Source: Isoetes taiwanensis (Eukaryota > Streptophyta > Lycopodiopsida > Isoetales > Isoetaceae). From it: DNA of 64,000 nucleotides. The position numbers and the translations under genes are program-made. The notes under the pieces are model-generated. The model was given only the letters and a program-made list of their open reading frames with translations. It made no database searches and was not told where the DNA came from. Where the stretch lies: NCBI GenBank assembly GCA_021234155.1, contig JAJEKV010000063.1, positions 6,511,710-6,575,709 of the forward strand, given 5' to 3'. The first letter of the stretch is position 1. Each line of letters opens with the position of its first letter. Shown here piece after piece: positions 35,743 through 45,108 of the stretch.

Positions 35743-38690
35743 ATGGCTGCCCCAAGATTTTCTACACTTCAAGCTACCGCCCCAAGGATCCGCCCTTTTT
35801 GCATCCAGATCCTTCTTGACGCCCACTTTCCGTGAAGCCCTTGTTGGCCCAAATAAAGAAGTCACTGAACGACACCAGCCTTTTACTTAATTCTCTCAAA
35901 TGGAACTTCCGCTCCAAATCGACGACCGCCGTGCAGTTCATCGCCAATATCGTTAACGTACCCATAAGGTTACACCACATCGTGGTCGATGGCACCACTA
36001 TTTCGTTGACTCAACATTTGATTTCTGAGGTATTTCATATTCCCTTGCACACCCCTTGTGTATCATGGTCTGCTATACAGGATATCGATGTCACAGAGTT
36101 TGGTGCACCTGCTTATCATGCCAATGTCCATCGTCTGACCAATATCGACAAGCCTCACGAAAACCTTTGTCAAATTTCGTGGGAAATTCCTTGGGTATTC
36201 TATCAAGAACACCCATATCAATAAGCCTTTCTATAACCTGGTCCTCACTGCTACACATTCCAAACACCACATAGATTGGCCCCAAATGATGTTCTATCGT
36301 CTTCTCCAAGAAATGGACCGCCTTCGGGGTACCACTTCCATTTCTGAAGTTTCTGTGGGAGGCCACTTTCAAGCCCTCATCCGTCACTACTTCCCTCCCA
36401 CACCACCAAATTCTCATAATTCCACTCAGCGGCCCCTTCCCATCACTCACCAAGTTGGCACTTCACGCCTTCCATCGGTCATGTCCACAGCCACACCCAT
36501 GTCACTCGCCTCCTCCTCCGCTACACCATCCACTTCACACCATTTTTCCCAAACATCCCAAACCAGTAACAAAGAAGCTCCACCACCACAACACCCTCGC
36601 CGGGCTGTTGTATCAAGATCGCCAGGATGCTCAAGCCGCCGCTCTCAAGTTACAAGAATCCCAAGAAGCTCTTATGAGCGGGCTCAACGGGCACTAGAGG
36701 CCTCTCGATGCGGTAGTACACCAGACCTTCAAGCCGCAATCGCCCAAGTTGCAGCCTTTGAGGCCAAACTTCAAGACAAGCATGAAGCTCTCTTACGTGC
36801 TCATGCGATCTCAAAAGTACACAAGCTCAAGTCAGCCAACTCGCAGATCAACAGGCTCAGCTCCAAATGTAAATTCAGACTTTATTGGAGCACAACAAGT
36901 CCAAAGCCGCTCTCCCGAAAGTACCAAGGACGCCGATATTGCTAAACTCAATGCCTTGTACTCTGAATCGCGGTGAGAATTTCAGCACTCAAGTTCAAAA
37001 TCTTTCAGCCCGACGCTCAAAGTCGCCTCCTTGACGGCTCGGCTTTCTACGCAGACCGCCACCACCTCTCTTCAAGATCAGCTTACGGAGGTGCGTAAAA
37101 TGTAAGATACTGGATGACGCGGAGATTGCCGTGCTTCGTCTCAATACACCTGGGAAATCTTCCTCCCAGGTCAACCCTTCTCAGAAACGGGTCCGTGACC
37201 AGTCACGCCTGCTGCTCGAACGGGACAACCGGATCCGTGATCTCGAACAACAGCTGCAGCAAGCTATTCAGTCTGCTGATGAGGCTCAAGCAAAGCTTGA
37301 CGCCCATAACGCCATTCTTCACGTAATGCCCGTTGACTTCCCGCCCCCCCGCTATCACGATTATGTGGTTGCTCGACGCAACCTCTTCCTTTCGAAGTGG
37401 CATGCGGCCGATGGCCCTGTGGATATTCCCCTGAGCAGTGCAGATTTTCTTCGGATTTGGCCAGAACTCTCCATTGAAGACAAAGGGTTGTGCTGTGCCC
37501 TTGTCGTCTTTGATCTCATACACTGTGCCGATCCCGACTTTCTCACCTTCCGAGTGGTTCAGCCCATGGCTTACATATTTCATGATTTCTATCTGGGTGA
37601 TACACAGGAACACTTTGGAAATGGGCCACGCCAGCTTTTCCAGGGTGACCCCACTGTGCAATGGGTGCTTCAGGATAATAATCCATATCTTATGGATCCC
37701 GCCGGACCCAAACTCTTCATCGAGTACATGCCCGAAGCTTGCAAATCATTTATCTCTCGGCAAAGCGGAAGGCCGCAACAAATCAGAAGTATCTAGGACA
37801 TCCCGAGGATCTTCCCTATGCACAAATTTATATGCAAAGACCTCGCTGGTTACAATCGCCACAAGCTCGTTGGATAGCAAGACGGTCCCCACGGGATGGG
37901 ATAGCCCTCCCCTGTCAACTCTCACTCTCGCGCTTCTTTTGGGATCGTTGGTGTCGCACTTGATCCAGATCTTGTCGGGCAATTCGGGGAGACCACAAGA
38001 ACCCACGCGGGCATGGTTCCTTCTCCCTATGCTTCCCCGGGTGTACCTCCACGCCCAGTTCCCGACTTCTGATTGGCGCCTTCCTTTTTGGACCAAGGTC
38101 ATGGATGGTCATGCAGCTGGACACCACCTCGGATCTCGGCGGATCTCCTGTGGGATCCACGCTTTGTTCGCCCGCTCACATTGGGAAGAAGGTGCCACTC
38201 GGACAACACCACCAATTGGATCTACATTGCTAATGAGCGTGGTTGGCAAACAGCCCAGCGGATGCGCTTCATGGTCTCAACACCTTCTTGCACGCCTCCA
38301 CCTCACCCGATCCTTCGTCCATCTTCAAGCCGGATTTTGCGCCGCTCTCAAATGCATTTTGCTAAGCTCCTTAAATCGGCGGCCCAATTTTTTCAATTAC
38401 AATCCGAATGCCGATTAATCGGTGCCTTTGGCCTTCAGACCTGTCTCCTCATGGAATGTCAGTACATTTCCTCAGACGCCCACGCTGCCCTTGAAGACAT
38501 GGTACGCTCTCGCTTTCTTATTGATGCTGATCCTGCCCTTGGCCAAAACACTCCTCAAGCTCTTCAATCACGCCAGGATCTCATAAGCCAGTACCATAAT
38601 GGTGCCCGTCCTCACTCCCGTGAGGATCACTTTCAGACAGATGGCTTCCCGCCCTCTGAAACGCTTCCTCCTTTTCTTCACTCTGAGTGT
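35743..38690 (+). pseudogene. Additional sense ORF downstream of pol, frame-broken
   Basis: Starting at ATG 35743, coding-like sequence in shifting frames fills nearly 3 kb to the polypurine tract. The first part (TTAVQFIANIVNVPIRLHHI, LTQHLISEVFHIPLHTPCVS) recalls, in spacing, the 'putative plant transposon protein' domain seen near plant Ty3/gypsy elements. The middle has coiled-coil segments (RDNRIRDLEQQLQQAIQSAD). The 37131-37796 part (DFLRIWPELSIEDKGLCCAL, VVQPMAYIFHDFYLGDTQEH) and the 38190-38690 part are soluble-looking, with no membrane segment or signal peptide, so an envelope-like role is unlikely. Function unknown. Confidence 0.55.
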
Positions 38691-38693
38691 CGT

Positions 38694-38707
38694 TTGGTGG
38701 GGGGGAG
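38694..38707 (+). promoter_or_regulatory. Polypurine tract
   Basis: A G-rich run, GGTGGGGGGGAG, directly precedes the 3' LTR, as required for plus-strand priming. Confidence 0.7.
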
Positions 38708-39293
38708 TGTTAGTCCTGTGCCTCCTGGTACAGGACTATTCATGCATACGACAGACCAGGTCAAGCTCAAGGATCCTCGGGCCGCCGACGGGTCGGGACA
38801 TCCAAGGCTCTTGGCAGAAGACCAAGCAACAGAACCACGCAGTCAAAGCCCTCGTGGGTCATCAACAAGAGGCGCCCGCTCGGACAAGTGGCGGCCCGCC
38901 ACCGCCTGCGTCGGCGTCGGTGATTCACGCACTTCAAGAGGCACCGCCAACATTCCTCAAGGGCCTCCTTCCGTGAGTCGGCACCCGAATCGGTCAGTGT
39001 CTATATTGGGCCCAAGGCCATTGTACTATATATATGAGTAGAGTTAGCACATAAGTTTTTAGAGGAGTTTTGAGTCTTGTCTCCCTTCAGTTTTCTCTCT
39101 ATTGCGAGAGCTCATGTATTTTCATCATTGATATCAAGGAAGCTTATCATCTTTCTCTCATTTGTTCTGTTTTCTTCTTTTTCTTCTCTTCTTGCAAATC
39201 CCGCGTGACATAGTCCCCCGGACTCTCCTGTTAGATCCACGGGTCCTCACAGAGGGCTGTCTTCCAGGAGTTCCCGAACCCAGACCCCAAACA
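38708..39293 (+). repeat. 3' LTR
   Basis: Same boundaries as the 5' LTR (TGTTAG...CAAACA), followed by the GGAAG target duplication. The 5' and 3' LTRs differ mostly by 1-3 base indels. Confidence 0.92.
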
Positions 39294-39420
39294 GGAAGGG
39301 GTTAGGAACCTGGGGGAAGATTACTAGGGACATACATAGTTCATACTTTGGTCTCTATTGTGTTTGGAAGTTGGTATATGATACCGTGTTATTATGTTCT
39401 CTAAATATTCATGTATGTAT

Positions 39421-39560
39421 GATACACGGGTACTGCACGTGTATACAACCCCTGCATAAGGTCTATGATACAGGGTACTGTACAGGTGTATACAACCCCT
39501 GCATAAGGTCTATGATACATGGTACTGTAAACGTGTATACAACCCCTGCATAAGGTCTAT
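39421..39560 (+). repeat. Tandem repeat, three 46-47 bp units
   Basis: Units begin GATACA at 39421, 39467 and 39514 and contain GTGTATACAACCCCTGCATA followed by AGGTCTAT. Confidence 0.95.
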
Positions 39561-41380
39561 ATAACCCCCATAATAAAAAATTCCAGTTTACTAAAAATTT
39601 TCCCATTATAATGAAATTGTGCTTGTGTGGACTCATTATGGAGTGTAATGAAATTGAATATCTCGAACTCAAATTCAAGGCTTCAAACATCAAATCATAA
39701 CACGCTTACATTCCACGGTCGCAAAACAAAGAATACGATAATTGCTTCTAGAACTTTCATCAATCAAAAGCCGCGCTGCATCGAAACAATTCAAACCTTG
39801 AAATTGGCGAGGCACGACCACGCCAAATCGGCCACTTTGATAAAACAACGACATATGCTTGGAACATCATCAAAAGACGAAACATTATTACCAAGGGAAG
39901 TGGATGTGACAAGTTCAACACATTTTCTTTCAAAACATGAGAGGTGAATAATAGCCAACAACAAAAGAAAAGCTTTAAATAATATAATGAAAGAACAACG
40001 CCACAAGAATGAAGGAGATCCACATGGGGAAGGTGACAAAGATATGGGGACCAAATTCTTTTTATTTATGGAAGGCTGCTTTTATTTATGGTTGGCTGCT
40101 ACTTATAATTATAACTTAATAAAAAAAAAGGAACGTCGTTTAACACAAAGACGTCGTTATGAACCTCGAGATGTAAACCCTACCAAACCCTAGGGTTTAG
40201 TAGGGTTTACATTCTGGGGATGCTCCCCTGATCAAGAGGGCCGTGGAACTTGTCCCTGATCAATTTTGCCCTTCCGACGACGTGGGCGCAGGTCGGATCG
40301 CCAATCCGGGCCTCCATGCCCCAAAAATCGAAAACGTGGTCTAAACCCCGCCGTACAACGACGGCCATCCCAATAAAAAATCGAGGGTCTAAAGCTCATT
40401 CGGAAATACCGGGGATTTTCCTGTACGCTCGGGGCCACTTGGCAAGCCAGCTGGCTGAAAACCAGGATTTTTCCCCGCCCCATGCATTAATTATGAATAA
40501 AGTGCCAACAAATATTGGTAATGAGTATACTTGTTCATTCTCATATAAACTTGCGATCTTATATGAAGCCGAGACTCAAGCCGCGGTCCAAAACCCTTAG
40601 CAAGAATCTATGAAGAGGCCGCAGCCATATATGAAGTTGTATGTGATCATGCACGAGAGAATATGGCAAATCAAAGAAGCTCTTCTTGCGCTTTGCATGG
40701 ATCAGAAGTGGGCATGCCTTGTGTAGATTGTATGCGAGGGAGCAACCCGGTGAGCCATATGTTTGCAATCGCTACATATCATGACCGAAGTGGTCGGGCA
40801 AGCTTGATTTAGTATGAAAGTATGCAAGTGAAGCTCAATGGTGCACAAGTCTGGTTTATTAAAGTGGAACAAGGATGGAGAGAAATCTAAGTGGATAGAT
40901 AAACAAGGATAGATAAAATACATAAGTAATGAAACAAATCTAAGTTGCTAATAATATTAACTTAAAAAAGGACACGCCGCTTGGAACCTAAACATCGTTA
41001 TAAACGCCGCTCAACGAAAAATTACGTGACGCCGTCATAAAAAAAAAAAGATTCCTAATAATAATAACTTAATTAAAAAAAACACGCCGTTATAAACCAA
41101 AAACGCCAGCCAAATGAAAGCATAGGGCGGGCTCTAGAATATGTATAGCTTAACCGCCCAAACCGCAATCGACAACAAATTAATTGCCGTGGCGGTCACA
41201 TTCGTATGGACTCATTATGGAGTGTACGAAATTGAATATCTCGAACTCGAAATTCAAGGTGAGTAGGATATGTTATATTAAGGTGATTTATTTCTTTGAA
41301 GGATCTATCTTGTGCCACCACAATATAGATAAAAAACATAAGTAATAAAACAAATAGATCTAAGTTGGTAACTTAAAAAA
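39561..41380. repeat. Non-coding region with duplicated segments and palindromes
   Basis: A segment around TGGACTCATTATGGAGTGTA (39628) recurs at 41206. A segment with ACAAATCTAAGTTG (40935) recurs at about 41355, each followed by A-runs and CGTCG/CGCCG palindromes (40130-40165, 40975-41040). At 40250-40505 is a GC-rich block whose end (CCATGCATTAATTATGAAT) resembles the unit junction of the 1.1-kb array. No gene is supported. Confidence 0.55.
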
Positions 41381-41480
41381 AAAAAGACACGTCGGTATAC
41401 ACATTGGCGTCGTTATAAACGTCGTTTAACGACTATTACAGACGTCGTTTAACGACGTCACGACGTTGTTTAATGACGTC
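41381..41480. promoter_or_regulatory. Internal palindrome cluster upstream of the kinase-like gene
   Basis: Contains AACGTCGTTTAACGAC, GACGTCGTTTAACGACGTC and ACGTTGTTTAATGACGT within 100 bp, followed by GAGCCGGCTTTTCCGCC. This is the same order (palindromes, CCGGCTTT, T-rich stretch) as at 20705-20845. Two more GGGACGTCGTTGAAAGACGA copies lie at 42038 and 42090. Confidence 0.45.
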
Positions 41481-41864
41481 TGTAACTTTTTATCAGAAAA
41501 CAGAGCCGGCTTTTCCGCCGCCTATTTTTTTTGTTCTAAGCGGCTGGAGGAGCGTTTTTCGTGGCGATTTTTGGCGCGGATCATCCTTGCGGTCCTTTCC
41601 AAGCTTCAAGCAAGCATCTAAAGGTATTTGAATGGATCAATCAACTCTATTTTTGGATTAGGCTTGTTGTTTGATAGATTTAGGGCTTCTTGTTTTTTCT
41701 TGTTTGTTTTCAATCCATCCCATTTATATCCTCCTCTTCTTTCCATCCTTGTTTTTTTTTCAATCCATTTCGCCTCTTCTTAGTATGAATCGAATCCTCC
41801 TCCTTCTTCTTCCAATCTTCTTCCAATCATTGGGTTTTTCCTTCTAATCTTCCGTTCTTCCAAT

Positions 41865-42020
41865 CTTCTATTCATTTTCTTCTTCTTCTTCTTCATCACT
41901 TTCTCCTTCTATTCAATCTTTCTTTCCTATCTCCCCTTTCTTCTTCTTCTTCTATTTCTTCTTCTTCTTCCTCTTCTTCTTCTTCTTCTATTTCTTCTTC
42001 TTCTTCCTCTTCTATTTTTT
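41865..42020. repeat. (CTT)n / CTTCTTCTT polypyrimidine tract
   Basis: Interrupted CTT repeats form a strand-asymmetric pyrimidine run, followed by two imperfect copies of GACGTCGTTGAAAGACGAGG (42038 and 42090). Confidence 0.85.
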
Positions 42021-42444
42021 TTTTCCATGGAAGAAGAGGGACGTCGTTGAAAGACGAGGCCCATTCTTCCTCTATTTTTTATTACAAGAAGGGGACGTCG
42101 TTGAAAGACGAGGCCCCTTCTTTTTATGTTCTTCCTCTTTTTTTTATTTTTTTATTTTTTGTTTTTACATGTCAATATATAGTTCTTTTTAATTAACAAT
42201 GAAAATAGTTTTAATGTTAATGATCTTCTTAATGTGAATGGTCTTTTTGTTTTTTTTTTATTTTTTTATTTATGTAAATTTTCTAATTATTGAATGCCTT
42301 TATTTTTTTGCATGTACACTAATAACAAAATGTGTTGCTCTTGGAAATCGATTTTCGCAGCTCGTAGACATTCTAGGTAAGAATTTGAGTTTGAGTAGGA
42401 GAATAAAATTTTAATGTTTTATTTAGGTTAAAAAAAAACTTGGG

Positions 42445-42513
42445 GAGACTTGGACAAGGGCATGGTCGACTCCACCTTGAGTGGAGGGGACTAGGTGTTC
42501 CGGGTCCAAGCTC
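42445..42513 (+). ncRNA. Structured hairpin element, copy 3
   Basis: Outer stem: CTTGGAC (42449-42455) with GTCCAAG (42504-42510), extended by GAG/CTC around a bulged A. Inner stem: GGTC (42464-42467) and CTCCAC (42470-42475) with GTGGAG (42481-42486) and GACT (42489-42492), loop CTTGA. Compared with copies 1-2, the T-A pair closing the loop has become C-G, a compensatory change. Confidence 0.55.
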
Positions 42514-42568
42514 ACCGTTTACTCTTGTAATTTTATTGATTAATGTATTTAGTTTAGAAAAAATTGGG

Positions 42569-42637
42569 GAGACTTGGACAAGGGCATGGTCGGCTCCGCC
42601 TTGAGTGGAGAAGACTAGGTGTTCCGGGTCCAAGCTC
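42569..42637 (+). ncRNA. Structured hairpin element, copy 4
   Basis: Identical outer stem to copy 3 (42573-42579 with 42628-42634). The inner stem CTCCGC pairs with GTGGAG through one G-T wobble. It sits 124 bp after copy 3, against 116 bp between copies 1 and 2. A T-rich low-complexity stretch follows (42650-42780). Confidence 0.55.
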
Positions 42638-43222
42638 ACCGCCTACTCTTGTTTATTTTTTTATATCTTGTTTATATCTTGTTTGTTTCTTCAATTTTTA
42701 ATCTTGTTTGTTTCTTCAAATTTTAATCTTGTTTGTTTCTTCAAATTGTTTATATCTTGTTTGTTTCTTCAAATTTTAAACAAAAAAGAAAAATAAAAGG
42801 CTGAGTCAGTTAGGGTTTTGAAAAAAATTGCATTATTGATTTTCGGGTTTCTAGTTAAGAATGTTGTTTTTTAAAAATGTTAGGGATGTCAAAGAAACAC
42901 TGATGTGGAGTGGTTAAGAGCAAGAAAACATTTCTATAGTTGGTTTTAAAAAAAAAAAAAAAGGGAAACTAACTCTTTAAGAAAGTAGGTAAAGATTCAT
43001 AATGAAGGTTTGAAAAAAAGTCACAAAGCAAGATTAATGAATCTAAATTGGTTTGTAGGTATGGCCCGAAAGTGTGAAGACACAAATGGTTAGTGAGATT
43101 AGACGCTGGTCATAAATGAGATATGTGCTAACGAAAAGTCCCGACCGAGAGATGCAAACCGGTCAACGGTCGACCATTTTGTCGACATGTGAAAAGGAAG
43201 TGCCAATTTGAGTTAGCACAAA

Positions 43223-44628
43223 ATGGCCAGTCAAGAAGAAATGTTAACTTCTCTCCTTGACGCACATGTAAAGCCAATGATTGGAAACCCCATGGATGAA
43301 CTGAAGACATGTTTGAAGTATTCAGTGCAGCTTAAAAGTCCCAATGCCGAGGCTCGTGTCAAGGAATGGGTAGCTTCATGGAATTCCTCAAAGAAGCGGC
43401 GATGCGAGATCACAAGAACGCCATTGCGGATCTCAATGCACGCCGGGCTTGAGGTAATTAAAAATGCTTTGCATCAGGGGGGAAGCTCTAGTGGAGCAGG
43501 GCCTAGCAAGCCCCACTTTTCTTTGGAGAATCACATGAACACATCAATCTTTGTTGATCCCATACCCGTAGAGGCCGTGGATGTGATACGCCTTATTGAG
43601 GAGAAACCAACACATCGCACGTATCAAATCAAGATCAACGGAACACAACACTTCCAAGATGATGAGCTATATAGTGGATGGGTTTTCAAGGGCAAAGATA
43701 GGGCAGAGACGTATGAGATGGCTCAAAGATACATACGCTTCAAGAGCCCGCATCCTGCTTTGGCTACATCCATTGGACTTGCATATGAAGTTGCTAGCTC
43801 TAGTGGGGATACCATAGGGCCAATGGTGATTCGACCTTTCATGAATGGAGAGACACTTGCACACTTGTTTGACTATTTACCTAATAACTTGTCATGTTTT
43901 AGAAGATGGTCAAATGCAATTGTTAGAGCGCCAAGAAGAACTGACAAACACATAGGCACTGAACTTAGGAGCAAAATGCGAGTTGTATATCAGTATGTTC
44001 CAGAGATAGCTCTTGCCCTAGCAGAAGGTGTCCTTGAGATCCACAAAGGCCACTTCACTCACATAAAGCTTAATTGCAAGAGAGTCAAATTACATTTTGA
44101 TGATGAGTACCAAAATGTGTGGGTGGCCATTGGTGATTGGGACAATGCAATTCATTTTTTACGCCAAAGAGCGCCGTCCCTTGTTGAAGTGTCGGTATTT
44201 GCTTTCTGGATGGACAAGCAAAATATCCATGGTTAGAGGAAACTGTGTTTGAGAAATCAAAGGATGATGATCGTGTATGGGGACACGAAATTCATGATGT
44301 CTATGCATTGGGATATATTTATGAGATGCTTTTGGATTTCGTGCAAGCTATGCGAATTTAATGGAGTGGTTTAATAATAACAACAATGCCCAATGGATTA
44401 ATCCAACCCATATGTACCAACGACGCCTTGACAAGTTGGAGGAGCAAAAACAAGAATGATGTGCCTACGTGAAAGACGTATTCTCATCACGACCCAAAGC
44501 TTCAAGTTGTTGAAGCCTTACAAAGTGTTGGAATATCTTCTACCATGGTTGTGAGACAAAGACGGCACATGAAGTGCATGGATGTCTTGGAGATGTCAAA
44601 ATTGTTGTTATCACAACTCAAAGAATGA
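43223..44628 (+). pseudogene. Protein-kinase-like cargo gene, decayed catalytic domain
   Basis: From ATG 43223 a 337-codon frame is open. Its C-terminal half has kinase-like order: EIALALAEGVLEIHKGHFTH then IKLNCKRVKLHF (catalytic-loop position, lacking the usual HRD aspartate) and VAIGDWDNAIHF at the DFG position. After a -1 shift near 44225 the frame continues (KYPWLEETVFEKSKDDD) to DVYALGYIYEMLL, the subdomain IX position (Asp present). Further pieces (MEWFNNNNNAQW, DPKLQVVEALQSVGISS) reach a stop at 44628 through two or three more breaks. The N-terminus is helical and has no glycine loop. It is either a pseudokinase or a captured, decaying host gene. Confidence 0.5.
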
Positions 44629-44795
44629 ATACAATATTGTATATCTTGCCATGTTTAAGAGTAGTAAATTTTTTTAATTGTCTAATAACCAAATGTATAA
44701 AGACCCTTTTAATTATTTAAATCCCAATGTTTTGTAATGAACTTCCCATGTTGCTAACATTTGTTGCTTTCCTACTATGTTATTCATCGCACTCC

Positions 44796-44805
44796 ATATA
44801 AATAA
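44796..44805 (+). promoter_or_regulatory. TATA box
   Basis: TATAAATA lies about 35-40 bp ahead of the ATG at 44836. Confidence 0.4.
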
Positions 44806-44835
44806 CTTGCAAGTTTTTGCACATGTCCAGCAACC

Positions 44836-45021
44836 ATGGGATACGGCACGATGGCATATCTATTGTTCACAACTTTACTTCTCGTGTGGCTTGGTAGCCT
44901 TATTGACAGCCCTAAACCTGCAAAGGCCTTTAAGAGGCGAGGTTGGCCGTTCAGGTTTAGCTTGCCACCACCGCCACCTCCACCATTGTGCGGATTTGGT
45001 ATGGATTATTTTCTAGGATAA
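44836..45021 (+). CDS. Small secreted or membrane-anchored protein, unrecognised
   Basis: A 61-codon ORF. The N-terminus MAYLLFTTLLLVWLGSLI is a signal peptide or membrane anchor. A basic stretch (KAFKRRGWPFRF) and a run of seven prolines follow. A TATA-like box lies just upstream and a GTAAGT donor just downstream (45030), so it could instead be the first exon of the following gene. Confidence 0.4.
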   Translation: MGYGTMAYLLFTTLLLVWLGSLIDSPKPAKAFKRRGWPFRFSLPPPPPPPLCGFGMDYFLG

Positions 45022-45108
45022 AATGTAAGTTAACCATTTATTTTTAATGTTCTAATGTTTTTAAATGTAGTGTGTAAATGCGGTTGCGTCCTTCTTTTCC
45101 TATGCATA

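Larger units (their letters stand above)
28202..39293 (+). mobile_element. Ty3/gypsy LTR retrotransposon (11.1 kb), nested
   Basis: LTRs of 590 and 586 bp begin with TG and end with CA. The 5-bp target duplication GGAAG lies at 28197-28201 and 39294-39298. The domain order protease, reverse transcriptase, RNase H, integrase is that of Ty3/gypsy. The 'QDDFS' active-site context and the long extra region between pol and the 3' LTR resemble the Athila/Tat group. Coding regions are broken by many frameshifts. No methionine-initiator tRNA primer site is evident after 28791. Confidence 0.9.

Noticed and set aside
42445-42637. tRNA genes or a tRNA-derived SINE at the hairpin copies
   Set aside because: GTGTTCCGGGTCC loosely resembles a B box, but there is no A box, acceptor stem or anticodon arm. 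The outer stem encloses one hairpin only.
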